Shown here piece after piece: positions 19,597 through 27,396 of a stretch of DNA of 35,195 nucleotides. The translations under genes and the position numbers were made by a program. The notes below the pieces were generated by a model, which saw only the letters and a list, made by a program, of their open reading frames with translations, had not been told where the DNA came from and did not search any database. This DNA is from Deltaproteobacteria bacterium (lineage in GTDB: Bacteria; Desulfobacterota; GWC2-55-46; UBA9637; GWC2-42-11): positions 1 to 35,195 of the forward strand of contig JACRPW010000076.1 of NCBI GenBank assembly GCA_016223005.1, in the 5' to 3' direction. The stretch's first letter is position 1. Each line of letters opens with the position of its first letter.

Positions 19597-20916
19597 ATGA
19601 AGAGACTTTTAGTTTTATTAGTTGCAGTTGCAGTTGCTGTCCTGTTGACAGCGCCTTCATATGCTGCTGAGTTGAAAACCAGCGGTCATTACAGGGTAAG
19701 GGCATTTGGTATTGAGAATATGACAACAGCCAGTCAAAGCACCCTTCATACAAGTGGCGCTGACGATTCAATATCTTATGTTGACCACAGATTCAGGCTG
19801 AATTTAGATGTATCAGAAGGACCTGTTATGGGAAGATTGCAAATCAACTCAGGAAACTATAACTGGGGTGATAGTCAGACATCAAGCGCATGGAATCGTG
19901 AGATGTTTCTCAAATTCCCGATAGGCGGTGCAAGTGTTATGGTAGGTAAGTACTGGGCAGCAAGTCCATACACATTAGGAGAAATCATGTTTATGGATGT
20001 TAAAGAGGCGCTTACTGTAACTATACCGGTAAATAATGACCTTAAACTTGTTGGCATTATTGTTGACCTTAATAGCAGTGCTGCTGGTAGTTATGATAAT
20101 ATTAGTGGTATTGGTTATAGGCTTATTGGCAACTATGCCCCTAAAGGCTCTATGTATAGTGGCGCAGTTGGTTTTTACTACAATGTGTTGAATGACAGCG
20201 CTACTACTGCTAACACATATGTAGAAGATAGACCAATGTGGCTCGCTGGAACAATCAATGCCGCACAAGGTGCTTGGAGTGCAAGTCTTACAGGTGCCTA
20301 TAAGTTTGGCGATAAAGACAGCAATGCATCTGGTGTTATCACATCTTATAATTATAAGGCACATGCCTTTGATGTCAGGGCAAGTTATGATTTTGCAAAG
20401 GCAGGCGGACCGCCGCTTAGCTTAACAGCAATACTTGGTGTTGGTAGTGGTGATGATAATAAGACTTCTACGGATACTGACCTTGAAGAGTTCACATCCC
20501 CATCACCATCATATACCCATACTGCCATCTTCCTTGACCACGGCGATGCAGCAGAGGGCGGCGCCCAGCTTTCTCATGCTGCCCGTTCACAGGCTGGGGG
20601 CATTGGCAATTTAACCATGCTTGCTTTAAAGGCAGCATATAAGTTAACAGACAAGACCACACTCAATATTACTGGAGCAACCTTCTCCCTTACTGATGAG
20701 ACTACAGGCGTAGCCTCTAGCACTTATCAGAGTGATAATTTAGGACAGGAGTTGGATATAGCGATTACCCATAATCTGGCAAAGGGTCTTAATCTAACAC
20801 TTTCAGGCGCATGGTTTATACCTGATGAAAAAGGCTGGACTTTGTCAACAGCCAGCACCTTAGCATCAGACGATACAATTGCTGAATATATGGCAAAGCT
20901 CAAATGGGATTTTTAA
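19597..20916 (+). CDS. Outer-membrane beta-barrel porin
   Basis: The 439-residue protein begins with a signal peptide (MKRLLVLLVAVAVAVLLTAP, cleaved after SYA or nearby). It then shows alternating polar and hydrophobic beta strands with aromatic girdles, such as SGHYRVRAFG, HRFRLNLDV and MFLKFPIGGASVMVGKYW, and ends in KLKWDF with the C-terminal Phe used for barrel insertion. The exact porin family and substrate are not clear. A perfect ribosome binding site (aaaggagg) precedes the ATG. It is monocistronic, with a sigma54 promoter at 19198 and an intrinsic terminator at 20961. The shared promoter type suggests co-regulation with the redox operon at 25346. Confidence 0.88.
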   Translation: MKRLLVLLVAVAVAVLLTAPSYAAELKTSGHYRVRAFGIENMTTASQSTLHTSGADDSISYVDHRFRLNLDVSEGPVMGRLQINSGNYNWGDSQTSSAWNREMFLKFPIGGASVMVGKYWAASPYTLGEIMFMDVKEALTVTIPVNNDLKLVGIIVDLNSSAAGSYDNISGIGYRLIGNYAPKGSMYSGAVGFYYNVLNDSATTANTYVEDRPMWLAGTINAAQGAWSASLTGAYKFGDKDSNASGVITSYNYKAHAFDVRASYDFAKAGGPPLSLTAILGVGSGDDNKTSTDTDLEEFTSPSPSYTHTAIFLDHGDAAEGGAQLSHAARSQAGGIGNLTMLALKAAYKLTDKTTLNITGATFSLTDETTGVASSTYQSDNLGQELDIAITHNLAKGLNLTLSGAWFIPDEKGWTLSTASTLASDDTIAEYMAKLKWDF

Positions 20917-20960
20917 TGTTAATAATGTAGCGGTGCGATTTATCGCATGATTTAAAAAAA

Positions 20961-20988
20961 AGGCAGGTTGAAAAACCTGCCTTTTTTT
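20961..20988 (+). terminator. Intrinsic terminator of the porin gene
   Basis: The stem aggcaggtt/aacctgcct (20961-20969 and 20974-20982) is followed directly by a run of T. A small hairpin, tgcgat-tt-atcgca (20934-20947), lies just before it. Confidence 0.92.
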
Positions 20989-21021
20989 ATTGTGTGGATT
21001 GAAGATTCATATTGATTTGCG

Positions 21022-21050
21022 TTGACAACTTTTTGGTGGGGTGTTATGTT
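21022..21050 (+). promoter_or_regulatory. Sigma70-type promoter of a small membrane-protein operon
   Basis: TTGACA (21022-21027), a 17-base spacer, and TATGTT (21045-21050) end six bases before the ATG at 21057. Transcription would start at or next to this ATG, so the mRNA may be leaderless. Confidence 0.55.
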
Positions 21051-21056
21051 TGCATT

Positions 21057-21248
21057 ATGAAGAAATACGAGAATCTTGCGAAGGCAATTTATGATATTGG
21101 GAAGTATACCTTTACAGCATTAGTAGTGGGGCAATTCATTTCTGAAAAATTTAACTGGGTATTTATGGGCGCAGGATCTATATTTTCAATATTGGCTTTT
21201 TGGCTCGCTATAAAAATAGAGCGGATAAAGGAGGAAGGCAATGGATAA
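21057..21248 (+). CDS. Small membrane protein, 63 residues
   Basis: I do not recognise this protein by name. It begins MKKYENLAKAIYDIGKYTFT and has two membrane helices (about residues 18-33 and 35-53) before a charged tail, IKIERIKEEGNG. The ATG at 21057 was chosen over one at 21012 because the earlier one lies upstream of the probable promoter and would add unconserved residues. No ribosome binding site stands before 21057, in line with a leaderless transcript. It overlaps the next small gene by eight bases. The pair lies between the porin and the sensor kinase. Confidence 0.7.
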   Translation: MKKYENLAKAIYDIGKYTFTALVVGQFISEKFNWVFMGAGSIFSILAFWLAIKIERIKEEGNG

Positions 21249-21354
21249 TATGACAATTAGCGCAATTATCCTCTTTGGAGGCGGTATTATTGCATTGTTA
21301 GTCCTATATTTATATATTAAGGGACAAGAGCAGAAAAAACACAGGCATTCATAA
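21241..21354 (+). CDS. Small single-helix membrane protein, 37 residues
   Basis: This short gene begins at ATG 21241 with a strong Shine-Dalgarno site (aaggagg) inside the end of the preceding gene. It reads MDNMTISAIILFGGGIIALL, followed by a Tyr- and Leu-rich helix end and a basic tail QEQKKHRHS. It therefore has one membrane helix with the charged end probably inside. The overlap and the good ribosome site support it as real. Function is unknown. Such small proteins are often partners of larger membrane complexes, but no partner is visible. Confidence 0.65.
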   Translation: MDNMTISAIILFGGGIIALLVLYLYIKGQEQKKHRHS

Positions 21355-21360
21355 TAGAGG

Positions 21361-21440
21361 AAAAGGGGACGCTGCTTAAATAAATCACTTTTCCAAAAAA
21401 TGCGTTTGGGCAACAGACCGAAAAGATTTGACCCCCTTTG
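21361..21440. repeat. REP-like element before the sensor kinase gene
   Basis: The sequence aaaaggggac (21361-21370) at one end and gaccccctttg (21430-21440) at the other form imperfect outer inverted arms. The element ends seven bases before the ATG of the kinase and fills the place where a ribosome binding site is expected. Confidence 0.4.
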
Positions 21441-21447
21441 AACCTCC

Positions 21448-23781
21448 ATGTCAAAAGTCTTATTCCATCGGTTAAAAGGCATAAAGGCAAAGTTTGTAAC
21501 AGCCCTTCTTATATTTGCTGTTGTCCCATTGTTAATTGCAGGGACATATGGTGTTTACTATTCTGTTAATGTCCTTGAAGACACAACCCTCCATCATCTT
21601 GAGTATGAATTATCCTCAAAGGCAGAGGATATAGAAAAGTTTTTAAGAAGTGTCCATATGGACACCCTGTTTTTAAGCAAGTCCATAGCCCTTAAAAAAC
21701 TTATAGACCTTAACAAGTCCGAAGGAAATAATGCATTTGAGCACTTAAGAAAGAGGGTTGAGGATGAGTTTATGGCATTTTCAAAGACCCATCCATACTA
21801 TTATCAAATCAGATATATAAATGAAAAAGGCTACGAGATTATCCGGGTGGATTATCAGAAGAATATTTCTACAGCAATACCTGCCGGAGATTTGCAGTAT
21901 AAAGGGAATAGGTATTATGTTGCTGAAGCAATGAAGTATTCTATAGACAAGTGCTATGTTTCACAGATGGATTTAAATATAGAGAGGGGCGTGGTGGAAG
22001 TTCCGTACAAACCAGTGGTCAGGTTTGCCACGCCTGTATTTGATTCTTTAGGCAGGAAAAAGGGTATAGTAATCATAAACCTCTATGCAAGTTATTTAAT
22101 CCAGCAGATGCAGTCTCTAAATATTACAAAAGGCGGGACAACATTCCTTGTGGACATAGAAGGTCTTTACATCTCCCACCTTAACAGCCAGCGTCTGGAA
22201 GGCGAATCCTTTAATCCCGGTTCTATTGAAGATTTTAAGAAAGGGTATTCAGGCAGTGTGGTGCAAAGTATCCTGTCAGGAAACAAAGGCACAATGAAGA
22301 CAGGCAAAGACATAATATCATACGCCCCAATCTTTGCAGGTGATAATACATCTCACAGATACTGGATGCTTGCACTGGTATATCCAAAGGGCATCATCTT
22401 TGCCGCAATTTCAAGACTTGAAGTCATATTCATAATAATAGGTTTTGTTGCTGTTTCTTTTGCATTGGTAATTGGTTTACTAATGGCAAAACGGCTGACA
22501 GAACCAATACTTAAACTCCATCAGGGCGTGGAATGGATAGCAGAAGGGGATTTTGAGCATAGACTGGATATAAAGACAGGGGATGAGATAGAGGAACTTT
22601 CAGATAGATTCAACGAAATGGGAGAAGGACTCAAGGCATCCAGACAAAGGATGGAGAAATGGAATGAGGAACTTAAAAGAGAGGTGGAGAAAAGGACTAA
22701 TGAACTTGAGATAGAAAAGAGCAAACTTGAAAATATCCTGATATGCGCAACAGAAGGGATTGTGGTGGCGGATGAAGAAGATAAGATTATCATCCTTAAT
22801 CCGGCAGCCGAGTCTATCCTTGGTGTGAAGGGAAGCAGCATGCTTGGAAAGGATATATTTAACTGTCACAAAAATCCTGAAAAGGTAAGGGATGTTCTCG
22901 GTAAAAGGGGCGGAATATACCCAAGTGTTATGACTACCTCTATAGATTCAAAATTGCTTGAGGTGGGCGTATCTGTGATAAATGGCGACGGCGGCAAAAA
23001 AGTTGCTTCAATGATGGTAATAAGGGATATTACCGAGAGGCACAAACTTCTGGAAGATAGGATGACCATGGAGAGGCAGTTATTTCAGGCAGATAAACTT
23101 GTGTCACTTGGCGAACTTTCAGCTGGCATTGCCCACGAGATCGGAAATCCCCTTGCTGCCATAAAGACTGTTATACAGGCAATGGATGAAGACTCGCCTT
23201 TTAAGGGGGCACAAAGAAAATATATGAAAAGGATATTAAAAGAGGTTGACAGGCTTGCCCTTTTTCTCAAGACCTTTTCAGCATTTGCCAACCCGGGTGT
23301 CAGGCGCTCTGCAAACTGCAGGATTGACCATGTGTTAAACGATGTCATATTTCTCATAAAGAATGAGGCGGTTAAAAGGGATGTGCGGATTATTAGTAAA
23401 CTGGATAAATCAATTCCTGATGTAATGATGGATTCTGCCCATCTAAAGCAGATATTTATGAACCTTTTTCTGAATGCTGTTCAGGCAATGGAGCACGGCG
23501 GCAATATCTCTGTATCAGCAATACACCAGAATCCATCCTCAGTAAAGGTTTTTGTTTCTGATAACGGTCCAGGCATACCTGAAGAGAATATCAATAAGAT
23601 ATTTGACCCGTTTTTTACAACTAAACCCACAGGCACAGGTCTTGGTTTGTCCATTATCCACAGGATTATAAAGGAGCACAGCGGTGATATAAAGGTGACC
23701 AGCCATTTTGGCAATGGAACTACCTTTGAAATAACCCTCCCTGTTAAAACAAAGGATATGGCACAGGTATTGCAATCATGA
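21448..23781 (+). CDS. Cache-HAMP-PAS sensor histidine kinase
   Basis: The 777-residue kinase has an N-terminal membrane helix (~16-38), a large periplasmic double-Cache-type domain (~40-320; IRYINEKGYEIIRVD and FATPVFDSLGRKKGIVIINL are typical), a second helix (~325-347), HAMP, a coiled coil, a PAS domain (~430-530), HisKA with His563 in IAHEIGNPLAAIK, and HATPase with FLNAVQAMEHGG, DNGPGIP and GTGLGLSI. It senses a periplasmic small molecule, identity unknown. It overlaps its activator by four bases. The position between two sigma54-controlled transcription units suggests that it controls them. No Shine-Dalgarno site is seen before ATG 21448. Confidence 0.92.
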   Translation: MSKVLFHRLKGIKAKFVTALLIFAVVPLLIAGTYGVYYSVNVLEDTTLHHLEYELSSKAEDIEKFLRSVHMDTLFLSKSIALKKLIDLNKSEGNNAFEHLRKRVEDEFMAFSKTHPYYYQIRYINEKGYEIIRVDYQKNISTAIPAGDLQYKGNRYYVAEAMKYSIDKCYVSQMDLNIERGVVEVPYKPVVRFATPVFDSLGRKKGIVIINLYASYLIQQMQSLNITKGGTTFLVDIEGLYISHLNSQRLEGESFNPGSIEDFKKGYSGSVVQSILSGNKGTMKTGKDIISYAPIFAGDNTSHRYWMLALVYPKGIIFAAISRLEVIFIIIGFVAVSFALVIGLLMAKRLTEPILKLHQGVEWIAEGDFEHRLDIKTGDEIEELSDRFNEMGEGLKASRQRMEKWNEELKREVEKRTNELEIEKSKLENILICATEGIVVADEEDKIIILNPAAESILGVKGSSMLGKDIFNCHKNPEKVRDVLGKRGGIYPSVMTTSIDSKLLEVGVSVINGDGGKKVASMMVIRDITERHKLLEDRMTMERQLFQADKLVSLGELSAGIAHEIGNPLAAIKTVIQAMDEDSPFKGAQRKYMKRILKEVDRLALFLKTFSAFANPGVRRSANCRIDHVLNDVIFLIKNEAVKRDVRIISKLDKSIPDVMMDSAHLKQIFMNLFLNAVQAMEHGGNISVSAIHQNPSSVKVFVSDNGPGIPEENINKIFDPFFTTKPTGTGLGLSIIHRIIKEHSGDIKVTSHFGNGTTFEITLPVKTKDMAQVLQS

Positions 23782-25169
23782 AAATACCAATGACCCCCGC
23801 ACTTTTGATTGTAGAAGATGATGAAGTCTTAAGAAAGACCCTCTCCGAAGTCTTTATAAAAAGGGGGTTTAAGGTCTTTTCTGTTGAAAGAGGCGCTGAT
23901 GCTATAGACTTTGTCAAAACCAGAAAGATAGATATTTCTTTGCTTGATGTAAGACTCCCTGATATGAACGGGCTTAATGTTTTAAAATCTATGCATGAGA
24001 TAGACGAGGATGTGATTGTAATAGTTGTTACAGCATACCCTGAAATAAAAACCGCTATCTCTGCTATGAAGGCAGGCGCCTATGATTACATAAACAAGCC
24101 TTTTGAACTTGATGAACTAAAGATGCTTGTTGATAAGGCAGTTGAAACCAAAAGACTTAAGTCTCTGGTAGAGATACTCCGTTATCAAAAAGGGGATGAA
24201 AGTGGTTATCAGGCTATAGGGAAGAGTTCAGGGTTTAAGGGCATAATGGAACTTGTTGCATCAGTTGCAAAGGCACCTAAAACCTCTGTCCTTATCCGCG
24301 GAGAAACAGGCACTGGCAAAGGAGTTATAGCAAATGCCATCCATTCTTCAAGCAGTGTAAGAAAAGGACCGTTTATAAAGATTAACTGCAGTTCAATACC
24401 AGATAATCTTCTTGAAACAGAGATGTTCGGTTATGAAAAAGGTGCATTTACAGATGCCAAACAGAGCAAAAAGGGGTTGTTTGAACTGGCAGATGGAGGG
24501 ACTATCTTCCTTGATGAAATAGGGGATATGGATATAAGACTCCAGCCAAAACTCCTTCAGGTTTTAGAGGGACAGACCTTCCGCAAGGTCGGAGGCACCC
24601 GTGATATAAATGTAGATGTAAGGGTGATTGCTGCTACAAACAAAGACCTTGAAACACTGGTTAAGGAAAAAAAGTTCAGAGAAGACCTTTACTACAGGTT
24701 AAAGGTAATGGTGATAAACATACCGCCGCTTCGGGAAAGAAAAGAAGATATCATACCCATTGCTGAACATTTTATACGAATGAACAGCAGGGGTTTTGGA
24801 GAGGGTATTAAAAAACTCTCCACGCAATGTCATAATCTCCTTTTGAGATATTCATGGCCCGGGAATGTGAGGGAACTCAAGAATATCGTAGAAAGGGCAA
24901 TGATACTTGCCAATGGAGATGAGATACTGCCTGAACACCTGCCGAGTGAACTTGTTGAGCCTGCGGAATCATCCCATCTTTACCCCGTCCTTATAAAAGA
25001 AGATTTGCAGGACAAGGATATCCGTATGACCCTTAAGCAGATGGAAAAGATACATATTATGCATGTCATCAAAAATACAAACGACAATAAAACCCTCGCA
25101 TCAAAGATCCTTGGCATCTCCCGCCTTACATTAAGAGAAAAACTCAAAAAATATGCGATTGAGAACTGA
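23778..25169 (+). CDS. NtrC-family sigma54-dependent response regulator with GAFTDA loop
   Basis: The 463-residue activator is the partner of the Cache-type kinase. It has a receiver with Asp57 (LLDVRLPDMNG), a AAA+ domain with Walker A GETGTGKG and Walker B GTIFLDEIGD, and a C-terminal Fis-type helix-turn-helix (NKTLASKILGISRLTLREK). The sigma54-contact loop reads GAFTDA (residues 222-227) instead of GAFTGA. Variants of this loop exist in nature, and the rest of the ATPase looks intact. It is adjacent to one sigma54 promoter (25290) and 4.6 kb from another (19198); it is the best candidate activator of both. Confidence 0.92.
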   Translation: MKIPMTPALLIVEDDEVLRKTLSEVFIKRGFKVFSVERGADAIDFVKTRKIDISLLDVRLPDMNGLNVLKSMHEIDEDVIVIVVTAYPEIKTAISAMKAGAYDYINKPFELDELKMLVDKAVETKRLKSLVEILRYQKGDESGYQAIGKSSGFKGIMELVASVAKAPKTSVLIRGETGTGKGVIANAIHSSSSVRKGPFIKINCSSIPDNLLETEMFGYEKGAFTDAKQSKKGLFELADGGTIFLDEIGDMDIRLQPKLLQVLEGQTFRKVGGTRDINVDVRVIAATNKDLETLVKEKKFREDLYYRLKVMVINIPPLRERKEDIIPIAEHFIRMNSRGFGEGIKKLSTQCHNLLLRYSWPGNVRELKNIVERAMILANGDEILPEHLPSELVEPAESSHLYPVLIKEDLQDKDIRMTLKQMEKIHIMHVIKNTNDNKTLASKILGISRLTLREKLKKYAIEN

Positions 25170-25210
25170 TAGCCTCCTTTCTTTAAACTGGTAATATTTC
25201 TACCGCCATC

Positions 25211-25229
25211 CTGATAAAAAACTTATCAG
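25211..25229. promoter_or_regulatory. Palindrome, candidate upstream activator site for the redox operon
   Basis: CTGATAA (25211-25217) and TTATCAG (25223-25229) form a perfect inverted repeat with a five-base centre. It lies about 90-105 bases before the predicted sigma54 start of transcription, where NtrC-type activators commonly bind. It has no T-run, so it is a weak terminator candidate. I do not find an exact copy before the porin promoter. Confidence 0.45.
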
Positions 25230-25289
25230 AAGTTTATACAATCCATACATTAAGATATTTAACCTCTTGAAATCAGAGCAAAAATCCAA

Positions 25290-25306
25290 TTGGCATACCT
25301 TTTGCT
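25290..25306 (+). promoter_or_regulatory. Sigma54 (-24/-12) promoter of the redox operon
   Basis: ttggcataccttttgct has GG at 25292-25293 and GC at 25304-25305, the exact 12-base spacing for sigma54. It is nearly the same as the porin promoter at 19198. The start of transcription is expected near 25317, about 30 bases before the GTG start of the first gene, with ggaggg in the leader. Confidence 0.85.
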
Positions 25307-25345
25307 GTTAATACCTTAAAAAACCAAAAATAAGGAGGGCTGGAA

Positions 25346-26098
25346 GTGAGGCGCATTCTTTTTATTACCTTTGTATTAAGTCTGTTTTTTACAGTTAATG
25401 CATTTGCTGAGTACAAGGAGGTTTCAATATCCAATGGAGGGGCAGTAAAGGGCAAGGTTACATTTAAAGGGACGCTGCCTGCTGATGCCGTTGAAAAGAT
25501 TACGATTACAAAGAATACGGATGTGTGCGGCACAGGGGAAAGGGAGGTTGTGTGGATAGATGTAAAGGGCAATGCACTCAGAGGCGCATTTGTGTTTATT
25601 GAAGGTATTACAGAAGGCAAAAAGTGGTCATCGCCAAAAGATGGCAAGTATCTTATAGAACAGAAGGGATGCCGTTTCCATCCATGGGCGCAGGTGATAA
25701 GACCCGGCAATATTACCATACGAAACAGCGATAACGGTGTGCTCCACAATATCAACACAAGGGAGATGATTGGCGTTGAAAGCGGAAGCGCAGTCAAAAA
25801 GGTTATCTTTAACTTTGGACAGCCTGACCCGGGAGATATTGAAAAAGAACTTAAACCAAGGCGGTCGCCATATATTTCCATTAACTGCGAGGCGCATAAT
25901 TTTATGTTTGGTTTTATGCTCGCGCCTGAACATCCTTATGCAGAGGTTGTTGGCGAAGACGGTTCATTTACAATCAAGGATGTCCCGCCCGGAACATACA
26001 CTGTCAAGGCATGGCACCCAAGATTTGGACTGAAAGAGGGAAAGGCGACTGTATCTGCAAAAGGTGTGGCAGAAGTGAATTTTGAGTTTTCAAAATAA
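25346..26098 (+). CDS. Periplasmic cupredoxin-like protein with carboxypeptidase-regulatory-like end
   Basis: The 250-residue protein starts at GTG 25346 behind a strong aaggaggg site. A signal peptide (MRRILFITFVLSLFFTVNAFA) leads it to the periplasm. It begins with a GGAVKGKVTFKG strand found in proteins near methylamine-type and peroxidase clusters. Residues LHNINTRE (His) and NCEAHNFMFGFM (Cys, His, Met) resemble the His-Cys-His-Met copper site of blue copper proteins. The C-terminus (GSFTIKDVPPGTYTVKAWHP) is a carboxypeptidase-regulatory-like beta sandwich. It may carry electrons to or from the enzymes that follow. Copper binding is inferred only from the motif. Confidence 0.7.
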   Translation: MRRILFITFVLSLFFTVNAFAEYKEVSISNGGAVKGKVTFKGTLPADAVEKITITKNTDVCGTGEREVVWIDVKGNALRGAFVFIEGITEGKKWSSPKDGKYLIEQKGCRFHPWAQVIRPGNITIRNSDNGVLHNINTREMIGVESGSAVKKVIFNFGQPDPGDIEKELKPRRSPYISINCEAHNFMFGFMLAPEHPYAEVVGEDGSFTIKDVPPGTYTVKAWHPRFGLKEGKATVSAKGVAEVNFEFSK

Positions 26099-26250
26099 TG
26101 GAGGTTCACCTCCTCCCCAACCTTAATCATCTTCTCATCCTTTTCCATCCTAAATCCAGGGCAGAGATGGACAGGATGGGAGGATGGAAAGGTCGAGGGC
26201 TGAGAGGTGTTTACATATAAGTCCAAAACTATAAAAGGAAAGGAGGGTGT

Positions 26251-27396
26251 ATGAAAAAAGGTATTTTGCTGTGCGTTTTGTTTGCTGCGGCATTTTCCCT
26301 CTACATCCCTGCATCTGCTAATGCTGCAGAGTATCCTGCCATTGGTCCACTGCCTGAAAGGAAGGCTCCGGACCCAAAGAAGGCGGAACTCGGCAAGGCA
26401 TTGTTTTTTGATGCAAGGGTATCAGGGGATGCTGCCTTGAGCTGCGCATCTTGCCACAACTCTGAGCAAGGGTGGACAACAAGGATGCCGCTCTCTGATG
26501 CATACCCCGGTTCAAAACACTGGAGGAATGCGTCAACGTTATTGAATATTGTTTATAAGGGAAAGGCTTATGGTTCGGATGGAAGGCTTGACGACCTGGA
26601 CGACATGCTGCGGGACATGATTACAGATTCAATGAACATGAATATGGATATGCAGATTATGCAGGAAAGATTTAAGCAGGATGAAAAGATTGTTGCCCTT
26701 ACACATGATGCATATAAGGAAACAGGATGGGGCAAAGGCGGCATGGGAACATCGCAGAGGGGTGAGATGACCCATTATGTCGCAAGGAATGCAATTGTCC
26801 AGTTCCTTGAAACACTTGTTTCAAAGAATGTTCCGTTTGATAAAGGGAACCTCTCTGATAATGCAAAGAAGGGGATGGAACTCTTCAAAGGCAAGGCAGG
26901 GTGCATCCAGTGCCACAATGGTCCTTATTTCTCTGATGTCCGACCCCACAATACAGGCGTCCCTGAAAATCCGGAGGTATTCAAAGACCCGCAGAGACAT
27001 TTTACTTATGTTGCATACATGATGTTTATGGGTGTTGACAACAGGATGAACTGGAGAAGGGATGTTGGCTATTACACAATATCAAAGGACAAAAAGGATG
27101 TGGGCAAATTCATCACACCGACATTAAGAGAACTTAAATACACAGCCCCTTATATGCACAACGGCATGTTTGCCACACTTGATGATGTTATTGAATTTTA
27201 TAATATGGGCGGCGGTGAAGACAGACCCGGAATGAAAGACGCCGCAATGAAACCGCTGAACCTGAGCGGTGATGAAAAAATGGCATTAAAGGAATTTTTG
27301 TTAAGCCTTTCAGGAGACCCAATTACAATACCAATGCCAAAGGGTGTAAAGATAGAATACAAGCCTATCCCTAATTGGAAGGGGGTGAAGAACTAA
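26251..27396 (+). CDS. Di-heme cytochrome c peroxidase family protein, first copy (IdrP-like)
   Basis: The 381-residue protein has a signal peptide (MKKGILLCVLFAAAFSLYI, cleaved near ANA) and two heme c sites: CASCH (65-69) and CIQCH (218-222). YMHNGMFATLDDVIEFYNMG near residue 303 is the conserved MauG/bacterial peroxidase block. Such enzymes reduce hydrogen peroxide with electrons from cytochrome c or cupredoxin. In iodate-reducing bacteria two such proteins, IdrP1 and IdrP2, are encoded with the iodate reductase and are thought to remove peroxide formed from iodate. aaaggagg precedes the ATG. Its stop overlaps the next start by one base (TAATG). Confidence 0.9.
   Translation: MKKGILLCVLFAAAFSLYIPASANAAEYPAIGPLPERKAPDPKKAELGKALFFDARVSGDAALSCASCHNSEQGWTTRMPLSDAYPGSKHWRNASTLLNIVYKGKAYGSDGRLDDLDDMLRDMITDSMNMNMDMQIMQERFKQDEKIVALTHDAYKETGWGKGGMGTSQRGEMTHYVARNAIVQFLETLVSKNVPFDKGNLSDNAKKGMELFKGKAGCIQCHNGPYFSDVRPHNTGVPENPEVFKDPQRHFTYVAYMMFMGVDNRMNWRRDVGYYTISKDKKDVGKFITPTLRELKYTAPYMHNGMFATLDDVIEFYNMGGGEDRPGMKDAAMKPLNLSGDEKMALKEFLLSLSGDPITIPMPKGVKIEYKPIPNWKGVKN

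Noticed and set aside
25211-25229. Palindrome as terminator of the activator gene
   Set aside because: The stem is A/T-rich and has no T-run after it, so an activator site is the better reading.
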